From: Actinomycetales bacterium
GTDB taxonomy: Bacteria > Actinomycetota > Actinomycetes > Actinomycetales > Dermatophilaceae
Assembly: GCA_016710645.1 (NCBI GenBank)
Contig: JADJVI010000019.1
Span: 31,857 to 95,856 of the forward strand
DNA: 64,000 nucleotides
Reading direction: 5' to 3'
Below, one piece after another: positions 50,601-59,792 of the stretch; positions within the stretch are counted from its first letter, which is position 1; every line of letters starts with the position of its first letter. Under the pieces are notes generated by a model, which saw only the letters and a list, made by a program, of their open reading frames with translations, was not told where the DNA came from and ran no database searches. A program made the translations under genes and the position numbers.

Positions 50601-53171
50601 ATGGCCGCGCGCCGAATCTCCCTCAGCAAGCGTGCCCTCCACCGCCTGGCTGCCGTCGGCAGCGTCTTCGCGGTGGTCGTCGGTGGCATCGTCGTGTCCG
50701 AATCCCGCGCTGCGATGCAGGCGGCCGATGTCATCCCGACCGGCACCGTTCTGGCAGCCGATGCCTTCACGCGCACCGTGTCCGCCGGGCTCGGCAATGC
50801 CGACGCGGGCGGTGCTTATGCCCTGACCGCGGGCGGCGACGCCGTGTCGGTCGACGGCTCGGCCGCGGTGTTCCCGGGCACGCCGTCCTCTGTCTTCAAC
50901 GGGGAACTGCGTTCGATCGAGGCACTCGACACGAGTGTCGCGGCCACCGTGCGCTTCGGCGCTGTCCCGACGGGCGCCCGGGTCATGACCGCAGTCGAGG
51001 CCCGCAAGGACCGGCTCTCCGGGGCTGGCTATCGGGCGTGGTTCCGCATGCGGGACGACGGGGTCGTCACCATCCGGATCCAGCGTCTCGGCGCCACCAG
51101 TGATACGACCCTCGGCGATGCGACAGTCTCCGGGCTGGTCGCCAGCAACGCCAGGCTGTTCACCCAGTTGGTCGTCACCGGCACCAACCCGGTGCGCATT
51201 CGGGCCCGCGTGTATGCCGTGGGGGCCACCCCGTCGGCGTTCCAGGCCGATCTGTCGGACTCGTCGGCCGCCCGGGTCACCACGGCCGGTGCGGTGGGCT
51301 TGGCGGCCTACGGACTCAGTTCGACGGTGACCACTCCGGTGCGGCTGGACGACTTCGAGGCCCGAGACGTCACCCCGCCACCTCCAACGCCAACGGCAAC
51401 GGCAACGGCGACGTCGACGACGAGCGCTCCGAGCACCCCCAAGCCGACCACAACGGCTCCGACGACGTCCACCACCACGACAACGTCCACCGCGACGGCC
51501 ACGGCAACCGCGACCGTGACCCCGACGGTGCCCGCGACGGCATCTGGGGCCGGCGCGGCGGCACTGGGCAGCACGGCATACCCGATCCCGGCCGGAGCCA
51601 TCTTTGTCGCCCAGGGTGGCAATAACGCCAACCCGGGCACGGCGACGAGCCCCAAGGGCAGTGTGGCGGCGGCCATCAACGCGGCACCGGCCGGTGGCAC
51701 GGTGGTCATCCGCGCGGGCTACTACCACGAGCAGTTGGTCATCACGAAGGCTGTCACCCTGCAGAGCTACCCCGGTGAGGTGGTGTGGTTCGACGGGACC
51801 GTCCCGGTGACCGGGTTCACCAAGAGCGGGACGACGTGGGTAGCACCGTGGACGGTCGTCCACGATCACACCCTGGGGTACCACACCTGGGAGAACGACA
51901 CTCGCTATCTGCAGCCGGGTTATCCGCTGGCTGCTTGGCCGGACCAGGCCTATGTCAACGGGACCCAGCTCAAGCAGGTCGCACCGTCGGCCGTCGTGGC
52001 AGGCACCTTCGCGGTCGACTACACGAACAAGCGACTCATCATCGGGGAGGACCCCGCCGGGAAGGACATCCGCGCAGCTGACCTGGAGCAGGCCATCGAG
52101 ACCCAGGTGCCGGGGGTGACCATCCGCGGGATCGGGTTCCGGCGTTATGCCAACCCGATCATGGCCAACGGGCTGATCCGGGTCGCCAAGGACAACAGTC
52201 GGGTCGAGAACGTCCGTATCGACGACGCAGCGACCATCGGCCTCTCGATCTCGGGCAACGTCAAGGTCGACCGAGTGACGATCAACCGCGCCGGCATGGT
52301 CGCCTACATGGGGCACTACGCCGACAACTCGGCGATTACCAACTCGGTGGCGAGCAACAACAACTACGAGAACTTCAACAACCTGCCTGAGGCCGGTGGC
52401 ATCAAATACACCTCCAGCCGGTTCGTCACCATCCAGGGCAATGTCGTGGCCAACTCCAACATGGCCAAGGGCATCTGGCTGGACGAGTCCTGCTATGGCA
52501 TCAACATCCTGAGCAACACGGTGACCAACAGTGGGCGCGCGGCCATCCAGGTGGAGATCAGCGCCAAGGGGGTCATCGCCGACAACCGGGTGTCCGGCGG
52601 GATGATGGGCATCTATCTGTTCGACAGCGGTGACTTCACGGTCGCCAACAACCTCGCCTACGACACGACGCACGCCGACATCTACCTGTCCCAGGACGAG
52701 CGTCGTCAGGCCACCTACTCGGTCGGGCGAGATATCCGGCAACCCGTTCCGGACCCCACCAACCCGTGGCTGTTGCGCAATATCCTCGTCATCAACAACG
52801 TCATGGGTAAGGACACCGCGCCGTCCTACTTCCAGTTCTACGTGCTGGACAAGGCCACCCGCATCGACGCAGACGCCATGAACATCACCCTCAATGGCAA
52901 CCTCGGGGTGAAGAAGTCCCTGTCGACCGATGCCACCTTCATCGGCTGGGGCGGCACTGACAACGTCACGGTCGAGAAGTACGACACGGGTGAGGCATTC
53001 AACGCGGCCAAGGGCAAGACCTGGCGCAACGCCCTGGTCGCAGCGGGCACGGCGGTCGATGAGGAACTTCGCCAAGCGGCGGCGTCCACCATCGCGGTGC
53101 CGTTGTCCGACTCGGTGGCGACCCTGCTCGGCGTCCCTGCCGGGACGGCCAAGGTCGGCCCGCTGCACTGA
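50601..53171 (+). CDS. Secreted right-handed parallel beta-helix protein with N-terminal jelly-roll module
   Basis: 856 residues. Signal peptide to about residue 38 (LAAVGSVFAVVVGGIVVSESRAA). The module at about 48-285 (AADAFTRTVSAGLGNADAGGAY) resembles the C-terminal module of the giant surface protein. A Thr/Pro/Ala linker (about 285-345) leads to a pectate-lyase-like helix (about 350-800): GSVAAAINAAPAGGTVVIRAGYYHEQLVI, NGLIRVAKDNSRVENVRIDDAATIGLSISGNVKVDRVTI, and NILSNTVTNSGRAAIQVEI. Such folds include polysaccharide lyases and epimerases; catalytic residues are not certain. It probably acts on or binds the island's glycan. Confidence 0.85.
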   Translation: MAARRISLSKRALHRLAAVGSVFAVVVGGIVVSESRAAMQAADVIPTGTVLAADAFTRTVSAGLGNADAGGAYALTAGGDAVSVDGSAAVFPGTPSSVFNGELRSIEALDTSVAATVRFGAVPTGARVMTAVEARKDRLSGAGYRAWFRMRDDGVVTIRIQRLGATSDTTLGDATVSGLVASNARLFTQLVVTGTNPVRIRARVYAVGATPSAFQADLSDSSAARVTTAGAVGLAAYGLSSTVTTPVRLDDFEARDVTPPPPTPTATATATSTTSAPSTPKPTTTAPTTSTTTTTSTATATATATVTPTVPATASGAGAAALGSTAYPIPAGAIFVAQGGNNANPGTATSPKGSVAAAINAAPAGGTVVIRAGYYHEQLVITKAVTLQSYPGEVVWFDGTVPVTGFTKSGTTWVAPWTVVHDHTLGYHTWENDTRYLQPGYPLAAWPDQAYVNGTQLKQVAPSAVVAGTFAVDYTNKRLIIGEDPAGKDIRAADLEQAIETQVPGVTIRGIGFRRYANPIMANGLIRVAKDNSRVENVRIDDAATIGLSISGNVKVDRVTINRAGMVAYMGHYADNSAITNSVASNNNYENFNNLPEAGGIKYTSSRFVTIQGNVVANSNMAKGIWLDESCYGINILSNTVTNSGRAAIQVEISAKGVIADNRVSGGMMGIYLFDSGDFTVANNLAYDTTHADIYLSQDERRQATYSVGRDIRQPVPDPTNPWLLRNILVINNVMGKDTAPSYFQFYVLDKATRIDADAMNITLNGNLGVKKSLSTDATFIGWGGTDNVTVEKYDTGEAFNAAKGKTWRNALVAAGTAVDEELRQAAASTIAVPLSDSVATLLGVPAGTAKVGPLH

Positions 53172-53173
53172 TC

Positions 53174-53186
53174 GAGGCTGCGCCTC
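53174..53186. terminator. Short hairpin between convergent beta-helix and GDPD genes
   Basis: GAGGC (53174-53178) pairs with GCCTC (53182-53186), loop TGC. It is only 5 bp with no T-tract, placed just past the beta-helix stop and before the GDPD gene end. Confidence 0.35.
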
Positions 53187-53197
53187 AGCGGGTCGAG

Positions 53198-54679
53198 TCA
53201 GGTGACCCGCACGTCGCGCAGCGAGACCAGGCCGGTGCTCGACGCCCGTCCGATGTGCAGGTACGGGCCGCGCACCGTGGCGTCGCGTCCGGAGATTCGG
53301 GCACCGGTGTCGAGGCGACCCCACGTGACCGTGTCAGGGGTGACCTCCAGCCGCAGGGGGATCCACTGGCCTGGCACGGGGGCCGGGCCCGGCACGGGGG
53401 ACGCCAACGGCATACCCTCGCTCTTGCCTGCCTGATGCCGACCGAGTTCGAGCGTGCCGTCCATCCGTAACAGGGCGTGGTATCCATCCAGGCGCCCCTG
53501 CCCGGTCTCGTAGTAGCGGTCGTCGGCGTGCCCGAACGCCACCTCGACGTGCCCGCCGCCGGTCGGCGCCCGGTCCACCCGCACCTGCAGGTCCAGCTGG
53601 TATGCCGTGGGCCGTGCCAGGGGCGCCAGCTGCCCCAGGGTGAGGAAGGCCATCCGGTCCTGCATGGCTAGCTGCACCACACCGGGCTCCCGCCACTGCA
53701 ACCCGAAGTCGGCGACCTCGGGGCGCACCGTCATTTCTCCGGGCGCGATCGCTCCCTTGTCCCATGCGGTGGCGGTCACCGGAGCAACAGCGCCGGCGAC
53801 ATAGCCGTAACTCGAGGTGATGAAGCCCTGCACGCCGCGCGCAGCGAAGTAGTCCACCTCGCTGCGGCGGTGCACGGGAAAGACGCAGACCGGTATGCCG
53901 GTCGCGACCGCGGCGGCGACGAGGGCGTCGGGTAAGGGGGTCTCGCCGTCTCCGGTGGGGATGACCAGCAAGTCTTGTTCGCGGTTGAGCGCGGCGCCGA
54001 CCTGGGCCAGCCGCTCGGCGGTGACCTCGTCCGGCGCGCCGAAGTAGCAGAAGACCGGCAGGCCGGCCGCGCGAGCGCGCGGGATCCGGCGGCTGGATTG
54101 GTGCAGTTTGCACACGACCGAAGACTGCATGCCGAGTTCCAAGATGAGCGCCAGCATCGGCTCGAAAGCCTCGGGGTCCTTGGCCTCGATGATCTGGACG
54201 GTCTTGTGACCCAGCTTGGTGATGACGGTGTCGAGCCGAGCCAATGATGGGCGTCCGTCGCCCATCCAGCGGGGTCCCAGCCGAGGGATCTGGATGCGCA
54301 CGTCGGCGAGCGACGCCCAGGTCGCGTGCGACGCCAGCCCTTGGATCGTGGTTGTGCGCTTGAAGTCGAGGTCGTGCTGGCAGAACAGCACCCCATCGGA
54401 GGTGCGCACGATCGAGATCTCGATCGCGGGTGCGCCCCAGGCCAGCGCTCCCTCGTATGCCGGGAGGCTGTGTTCCGGGAACACGTCACCGCTGCCGCGG
54501 TGGGCGATGAAGAAGCGCGAGCCGCGGCTTTGCCACCAGGTGGCGACGCTTGGTGAAGGAGCCCAACTGAGCGAGCATCCGGCGACCGCCGGGGCCACTG
54601 ACAGGGCAGCCAGCCCAGCGAGCACCTGGCGACGGCTGGGCCGGCCAGGTGAGTCTGGCCTGCCTGGCACCGACGTCAT
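53198..54679 (-). CDS. Glycerophosphodiester phosphodiesterase lipoprotein with a C-terminal beta-sandwich domain
   Basis: 493 residues. SRRQVLAGLAALSVAPAVAGC combines a twin-arginine pair (residues 16-17) and a lipobox Cys (35), so it is a probable Tat-exported lipoprotein. The GDPD barrel (about 55-295) has FIAHRGSGDVFPEHSLPAYEGAL, the His/Arg/Glu start of the active site, AIEISIVRTSDGVLFCQHDLDFKRTT and QIIEAKDPEAF. After it a beta-rich domain of about 180 residues (LQVRVDRAPTGGGHVEVAFGHADDRYY) resembles concanavalin/LamG folds. It should hydrolyse glycerophospho-diesters outside the cell. ATG 54679 is 8 bases from TAGATT (54692-54687). Confidence 0.88.
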   Translation of the reverse strand: MTSVPGRPDSPGRPSRRQVLAGLAALSVAPAVAGCSLSWAPSPSVATWWQSRGSRFFIAHRGSGDVFPEHSLPAYEGALAWGAPAIEISIVRTSDGVLFCQHDLDFKRTTTIQGLASHATWASLADVRIQIPRLGPRWMGDGRPSLARLDTVITKLGHKTVQIIEAKDPEAFEPMLALILELGMQSSVVCKLHQSSRRIPRARAAGLPVFCYFGAPDEVTAERLAQVGAALNREQDLLVIPTGDGETPLPDALVAAAVATGIPVCVFPVHRRSEVDYFAARGVQGFITSSYGYVAGAVAPVTATAWDKGAIAPGEMTVRPEVADFGLQWREPGVVQLAMQDRMAFLTLGQLAPLARPTAYQLDLQVRVDRAPTGGGHVEVAFGHADDRYYETGQGRLDGYHALLRMDGTLELGRHQAGKSEGMPLASPVPGPAPVPGQWIPLRLEVTPDTVTWGRLDTGARISGRDATVRGPYLHIGRASSTGLVSLRDVRVT

Positions 54680-54685
54680 GGCCGG

Positions 54686-54692
54686 TAATCTA
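54686..54692. promoter_or_regulatory. Overlapping divergent -10 hexamers of the GDPD and mfd genes
   Basis: TAATCT (54686-54691) reads toward mfd and TAGATT (54692-54687) reads toward the GDPD gene; they share five base pairs. Only 29 bases separate the two start codons, so polymerases cannot load on both at once. Confidence 0.45.
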
Positions 54693-54708
54693 GTGGGGTG
54701 AACTGAGA

Positions 54709-57700
54709 ATGAACTCGTTCGCCTACCCTGGATCGACGAGCTCGCTGGAGCGGCGTCGTCCGCTGACCGCACTCGCCGACGAGGAACCCGCTCGCATGTC
54801 ACGTCCCTCGCCCGCTGCCCCGCTGCGGACCACCGGTCGATTGGCCCCGCTGCTACGCGAGTGGACCCACACGGCGGCCGGTCGAGCCGTCTCTTCCCTT
54901 CGCGAGCAGGGCGTGCTGCGCGTCGATCTGGCGATGACTGGTGGTGCGCGGGCCCTCGCGCTCGCCGCTGTCGCCGCCGAAGGCGTCGGACCCGTGCTGG
55001 CCGTCACCGCCACGACGCGGGAGGCCGAAGACCTGGCCGCCGCGGTCGGGTGCTTCCTCGATCCTGACGTCGTGACGGTCTTCCCGAGCTGGGAGACCCT
55101 TCCCCACGAGCGGCTCTCACCGCGCTCCGACACCGTTGGGCGGCGCCTGGCCGTGCTGCGCCGGTGGGCCCACCCGGATCTGGACGACCCGGCATACGGG
55201 CCGGTGCAGGTGGTCGTGGCGCCGGTGCGGGCGGTGCTGCAGCCCCTGGCCCCCGGGCTGGGCGACCTCGTGCCGGTGCGGCTTCGGCCCGGCGACGAAC
55301 GTCCCCTTGACGAGGTGGTCGAGGCCCTGGCCGCGGCGGCATACACCCGCACCGACCTGGTCGAGAAGCGCGGCGAGTTCGCCGTCCGGGGCGGGCTGCT
55401 CGATGTCTTCCCCCCGACCGACGAGCACCCGGTGCGGATCGAGTTCTGGGGCGACACGGTCGAGGAGATCCGGTGGTTCCGGGTCGCCGACCAGCGTTCG
55501 CTGGAGGTCGTCGAACATGGGCTGTGGGCCCCGCCGTGTCGCGAGTTGCTGCTCACCCCGGCGGTGCGGGCGCGGGCGGCCGAGCTCGTCGAGCAGTTGC
55601 CGGGTGTCGCCGATCTGTTGACCAAGGTCGCCGAGGGCATCGCGGTCGAGGGGATGGAGTCGCTGCTGCCGGCGCTCGTGGCCGGCGAGCTGCGCACCGT
55701 CCTGCACGAGCTCCCGCGCGGCGGTCGGGTGGTCCTGTGCGATCCGGAGCGGATCCGACTGCGCGCTCGCGACCTGGTCGCCACGAGCGAGGAGTTCCTC
55801 GACGCCCGCTGGTCCTCGGCCGCAGCGGGCGCAGCGGTGCCCGTCGACCTGCGCGGCGTGCTCGACACGGGCTCCTATCACTCACTCGCGCAGCTGCGGG
55901 AGCAGGCCCTCGGGCTCGGTATGCCGTGGTGGCAGTTCTCTTCCTTCGCGGCCGACGAGGAGCTGGCCGACTTCGTCGACGAGCCCGACGAGGTGACCCG
56001 GATGGACCTCGGGCTGCGCGACACCCCGGCCTACCGCGGTGACACCGAGCGGGCCATTGCTGACGTCGGCGGGTGGTTGCAGCAGGGCCGCTCGGTTGTC
56101 CTCGTCACCGAGGGGCCGGGCCTGGCGCGCCGAGTGCATGAGGTGCTGCACGACTTCGGGATCCCCGCGCGGGTGGAGGCCGAGACGGCGGTGCCGACCC
56201 CCGGCGTGGCCGTCGTCACGACCGCCTCGCTGGGGGCCGGGTTCCTCGACGAAGGTGGGCAGCTGGTCGTCGTCACCGAGAGTGACCTCACCGGGTCGAC
56301 CGGCTCGGGGACCTCGACGCGCGACATGCGGCGGATGCCGTCCCGGCGCCGGGCCCAAATCGACCCGCTGGCGTTGCGGCCGGGCGACTTCGTCGTCCAC
56401 GAACAGCACGGCGTGGGCCGCTTCGTCGAGATGATGCAGCGCACCGTCGGCGGCGCCACCCGCGAATACGTCGTGCTGGAGTATGCCGCGAGCAAGCGTG
56501 GCCAGCCCGGGGACCGGCTCTACGTGCCGACCGATCAACTCGACCAGGTGACCCGCTATGTCGGCGGTGAGTCTCCGACCCTGCATCGGCTGGGGGGATC
56601 GGACTGGGCCCAGACCAAGGCCAAGGCCCGCAAGCACGTCAAGCAGATCGCGGCCGACCTCATCAAGCTCTACTCGGCGCGGATGGCCACGACCGGTCAC
56701 GCTTTCGGGCCAGACACGCCCTGGCAGCGTGAGCTCGAGGACGCCTTCGCCTATGTCGAGACGCCCGACCAGTTGTCCTCGATCGACGAGGTCAAGGCCG
56801 ACATGGAGCGCGAGGTCCCCATGGACCGGCTCATCTGCGGCGATGTCGGCTACGGCAAGACCGAGATCGCGGTGCGGGCGGCCTTCAAGGCGGTGCAGGA
56901 CGGCAAGCAGGTGGCCGTGCTCGTGCCGACGACCCTGCTGGTGCAACAGCACCTGCAGACCTTCTCGGACCGTTACCTGCAGTTCCCCGTGACGGTCAAG
57001 GCGCTGTCGCGGTTCCAGAGCGACACGGAGGCGGCGGCGGTCGTCAAGGGGTTGGCCGACGGCAGCGTCGACGTCGTCATCGGCACCCACCGACTGCTGA
57101 CCGACAAGGTCCGGTTCAAGGACCTCGGCCTGGTCGTCGTCGATGAGGAGCAGCGCTTCGGGGTCGAGCACAAGGAAGCCCTCAAGGGCATGCGCACCGC
57201 CGTCGACGTGCTGTCGATGTCGGCCACGCCGATCCCGCGGACCCTGGAGATGGCCGTCACGGGCATCCGGGAGATGTCGACCTTGGCCACCCCACCGGAG
57301 GAGCGCCACCCGGTGCTCACCTTCGTGGGGCCCTTCGACGAGAAGCAGATCGCGGCGGCTATCCGGCGGGAGATGCTGCGCGACGGTCAGGTCTTCTACG
57401 TCCACAACCGGGTGCAGTCCATCGAGAAGGCCGCATCCCGGCTGCGCGAACTCGTCCCTGAGGCCCGCATCGCGACCGCTCACGGGAAGATGGGCGAGGG
57501 GCGCCTCGAACAGGTCGTCGTCGACTTCTGGGAGAAGCGTTTCGACGTGCTGGTCTGCACGACCATCGTCGAGACCGGCCTGGACGTCTCCAACGCCAAC
57601 ACCCTCGTCGTCGAACGGGCTGACCTGCTGGGCCTGTCGCAGTTGCACCAGTTGCGCGGCCGGGTTGGTCGCAGTCGCGAGCGGGCCTATGCCTACTTCC

Positions 57701-58539
57701 TCTTCCCGCCGGAGAAGCCGCTCACCGAGACCGCCCATGACCGGCTGGAGACCATCGCCAGCCATACCGATCTCGGGGCCGGCATGGCGGTGGCGATGAA
57801 GGACCTAGAGATCCGTGGGGCGGGCAACCTCCTGGGCGGGGAGCAGTCCGGGCACATCGAGGGGGTGGGCTTCGACCTCTATGTACGGCTGGTCGGCGAG
57901 GCTGTCGCGGCATACAAGGGCGAAGCCGACACCACCCCCGCGGAAGTGAAGATCGAACTGCCCGTCGATGCCCACCTGCCGCACGACTACGTGCCCGGCA
58001 AGGGCTACCCCCGTGAGGTTGGGGAGCGGCTGCGGCTGGAGGCATACCAAAAGCTCGCCTCGGTCAGCGCCGAGGCGGGCGTCCTTGCAATCGAGGAAGA
58101 GCTGCGCGACCGCTACGGCGCACCCCCGGAGCCGGTGGTCAACCTTTTCGAGGTGGCCCGTCTACGCACCGTGGCGCGGGCTGCCGGCCTGGCCGATGTG
58201 TCGGTGCAAGGGAACTTCGTTCGCTTCGGCCCGGTGCCAGCAACGAGCTTCCCGGACAGCCGCCGGGTGCGCCTGGCCCGGCTCTATCCCGGCTCGATCG
58301 TCAAGGACAGCCTCGACGTCCTGCTGGTGCCCAAGCCGATGACGGCACGGGTGGGCGGCCAGCCGCTGCGGGACACCGCGGTGCTGCGCTGGGCCTCGGA
58401 CCTGGTGCGAGCGGTGCTCCTGGACAACGTCGCCGACGCCGCTCGGGTCGCCACGGCGGGGGCTGGCACAGCGACGACGTCGGTGGGGCAGAATAGCTCC
58501 GGTGCCGCACGGCACGGAGGGAAAGGACCCGCTCGATGA
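54709..58539 (+). CDS. mfd: Transcription-repair coupling factor Mfd
   Basis: 1276 residues. The N-terminal UvrB-like part (about 60-400) has VFPSWETLPHERLSPRSDT and FPPTDEHPVRIEFWGD. The RNA polymerase-interaction domain (about 535-600) has PGDFVVHEQHGVGRFVEM. The RecG-like motor has CGDVGYGKTEIAVRAAF (Walker A), DEEQRFGVEHKEALK (DEEQ box), SATPIPRTLEM, TTIVETGLDVSNANT and QLRGRVGRS. The TRCF C-terminal domain follows (about 1000-1200). It removes stalled polymerase and recruits UvrA. ATG 54796 is an alternative start. The stop overlaps the next gene (ATGA). Confidence 0.95.
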   Translation: MNSFAYPGSTSSLERRRPLTALADEEPARMSRPSPAAPLRTTGRLAPLLREWTHTAAGRAVSSLREQGVLRVDLAMTGGARALALAAVAAEGVGPVLAVTATTREAEDLAAAVGCFLDPDVVTVFPSWETLPHERLSPRSDTVGRRLAVLRRWAHPDLDDPAYGPVQVVVAPVRAVLQPLAPGLGDLVPVRLRPGDERPLDEVVEALAAAAYTRTDLVEKRGEFAVRGGLLDVFPPTDEHPVRIEFWGDTVEEIRWFRVADQRSLEVVEHGLWAPPCRELLLTPAVRARAAELVEQLPGVADLLTKVAEGIAVEGMESLLPALVAGELRTVLHELPRGGRVVLCDPERIRLRARDLVATSEEFLDARWSSAAAGAAVPVDLRGVLDTGSYHSLAQLREQALGLGMPWWQFSSFAADEELADFVDEPDEVTRMDLGLRDTPAYRGDTERAIADVGGWLQQGRSVVLVTEGPGLARRVHEVLHDFGIPARVEAETAVPTPGVAVVTTASLGAGFLDEGGQLVVVTESDLTGSTGSGTSTRDMRRMPSRRRAQIDPLALRPGDFVVHEQHGVGRFVEMMQRTVGGATREYVVLEYAASKRGQPGDRLYVPTDQLDQVTRYVGGESPTLHRLGGSDWAQTKAKARKHVKQIAADLIKLYSARMATTGHAFGPDTPWQRELEDAFAYVETPDQLSSIDEVKADMEREVPMDRLICGDVGYGKTEIAVRAAFKAVQDGKQVAVLVPTTLLVQQHLQTFSDRYLQFPVTVKALSRFQSDTEAAAVVKGLADGSVDVVIGTHRLLTDKVRFKDLGLVVVDEEQRFGVEHKEALKGMRTAVDVLSMSATPIPRTLEMAVTGIREMSTLATPPEERHPVLTFVGPFDEKQIAAAIRREMLRDGQVFYVHNRVQSIEKAASRLRELVPEARIATAHGKMGEGRLEQVVVDFWEKRFDVLVCTTIVETGLDVSNANTLVVERADLLGLSQLHQLRGRVGRSRERAYAYFLFPPEKPLTETAHDRLETIASHTDLGAGMAVAMKDLEIRGAGNLLGGEQSGHIEGVGFDLYVRLVGEAVAAYKGEADTTPAEVKIELPVDAHLPHDYVPGKGYPREVGERLRLEAYQKLASVSAEAGVLAIEEELRDRYGAPPEPVVNLFEVARLRTVARAAGLADVSVQGNFVRFGPVPATSFPDSRRVRLARLYPGSIVKDSLDVLLVPKPMTARVGGQPLRDTAVLRWASDLVRAVLLDNVADAARVATAGAGTATTSVGQNSSGAARHGGKGPAR

Positions 58540-59066
58540 CCACTCGTCGTTCCGCCTGGCGCCTTGTCGGCACCGCCCTGGTGATGTCGGGCGCGCTGGC
58601 CTTGTCCGGCTGCAGCGGTGCCACCCGTCCGGGCACGGCATTGGTCGTCGATGGCACGACCTACAGCCAGGCTCAGGTGAGCGAGGCCACCCGCCAGCTC
58701 AACACCATGGCCGAGTTGGCCGCGCAACCGCTGAGCGACAAGACCACCGTCAACTGGCTGGTCGTCGCGCCGTTCGTGCTGGCCCATAGCGATGCCAAGG
58801 GGTTGTGGACTCCGGATGCCGGTTACAACGCGATGATGGCGCAGATCGCCTCGCCGACGGCCGAGACGGTCTCGATCGTCAAGGCCAACAACGCGGCGGC
58901 GACCTTCACCGACGCCGACTGGCAGGACGTGCTCGCCAAGATCGACCACGCGCAGGTCATCATCGACCCGCGCTACGGCAGCGGGGTCAACCCCAAGGAC
59001 GGCACCCTGCTCAAGACCACCCCGGACTGGATCATCCAGCCCGCGGCGAGCACCAAGGCCCCGTGA
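58536..59066 (+). CDS. Lipoprotein, SurA-N/foldase-like, between mfd and mazG
   Basis: 176 residues. GALALSGC gives a lipobox at Cys26. The mature part begins ATRPGTALVVDGTTYSQAQVSEATRQLNTM, a pattern seen at the start of SurA/PrsA-type chaperone domains, but it is too short for a prolyl isomerase domain. It ends with IIDPRYGSGVNPKDGTL. Genes of this kind sit between mfd and mazG in many actinomycetes. ATGA overlap with mfd and GTGA overlap with mazG indicate one operon. Confidence 0.78.
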   Translation: MTTRRSAWRLVGTALVMSGALALSGCSGATRPGTALVVDGTTYSQAQVSEATRQLNTMAELAAQPLSDKTTVNWLVVAPFVLAHSDAKGLWTPDAGYNAMMAQIASPTAETVSIVKANNAAATFTDADWQDVLAKIDHAQVIIDPRYGSGVNPKDGTLLKTTPDWIIQPAASTKAP

Positions 59067-59707
59067 CCTCGACCGCCCCGCAACCCGGAGCTGCCGTTGC
59101 CGAACTGGTGGCGGTGATGGACCGGCTCCGCTCGCCGGGCGGCTGCCCCTGGGACGCCGAGCAGACCCCCGAGTCGCTGGTGCCCTACCTGCTGGAAGAG
59201 GCCCACGAGGCAGCCGAAGCCATCGAGTCCGGCGACCGCGACCACATCGTCGAAGAACTCGGCGACGTCCTGCTCCAGGTGGTCTTCCAAGCCCGGGTCG
59301 GCCAGGAGCACCCCGAGGTGCCGTTCGACCTCGACGACATCGCCGCAGGGCTGACCGCCAAACTGCGTCGTCGCCACCCCCACGTCTTCGCCGACGTCCA
59401 GGCCGACACCCCCGAGCAGGTCGCGGCCAACTGGGAGCAGCTCAAGGCCGCCGAGAAGGCGGCCAAAGGGGCCGCGGACGGGCCGCTGCACGGCATACCG
59501 GCGGGTATGCCGTCCCTCGCCCGAGCGGCGAAGGTGGTCTCCCGTCTGGATCGCGCCGGTCTCGGCGACCGCGTCGATGCGCAGGTGAACGCCGGAGGGC
59601 CGGGGGCCGAACTCCTGGGAATCGTCGCCCGGTTGGTGCGCGATGGTGACGATCCCGACGCCGCCCTGCGGGCCGCTGTGAGGGCGCTGGCCGACGCCGA
59701 GGGATAG
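59063..59707 (+). CDS. mazG: Nucleoside triphosphate pyrophosphohydrolase MazG
   Basis: 214 residues with one MazG domain: LRSPGGCPWDAEQTPESLVPYLLEEAHEAAEAIESGD, then HIVEELGDVLLQVVFQARVGQE, giving the EExxE and ExxD metal ligands. It cleans up aberrant dNTPs. GTG 59063 overlaps the previous stop. Two opposed heptamers (GGCATACC...GGTATGCC, about 59491-59510) make a small inverted repeat inside the gene, encoding GIPAGMP. Confidence 0.92.
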   Translation: MTSTAPQPGAAVAELVAVMDRLRSPGGCPWDAEQTPESLVPYLLEEAHEAAEAIESGDRDHIVEELGDVLLQVVFQARVGQEHPEVPFDLDDIAAGLTAKLRRRHPHVFADVQADTPEQVAANWEQLKAAEKAAKGAADGPLHGIPAGMPSLARAAKVVSRLDRAGLGDRVDAQVNAGGPGAELLGIVARLVRDGDDPDAALRAAVRALADAEG

Positions 59708-59792
59708 GGTTGGCACGACGGCCGGCGGCTTGACGCAATGCGGCGTGAGGCGGGATCGGCCCAGCCCCGAACCACGTCTTGGAGGCAGTCCA

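Noticed and set aside
30295..53171. Insertion sequences or integrase genes bounding the polysaccharide island
   Set aside because: No transposase or integrase motifs, tRNA fragments or terminal inverted repeats were seen at either edge.
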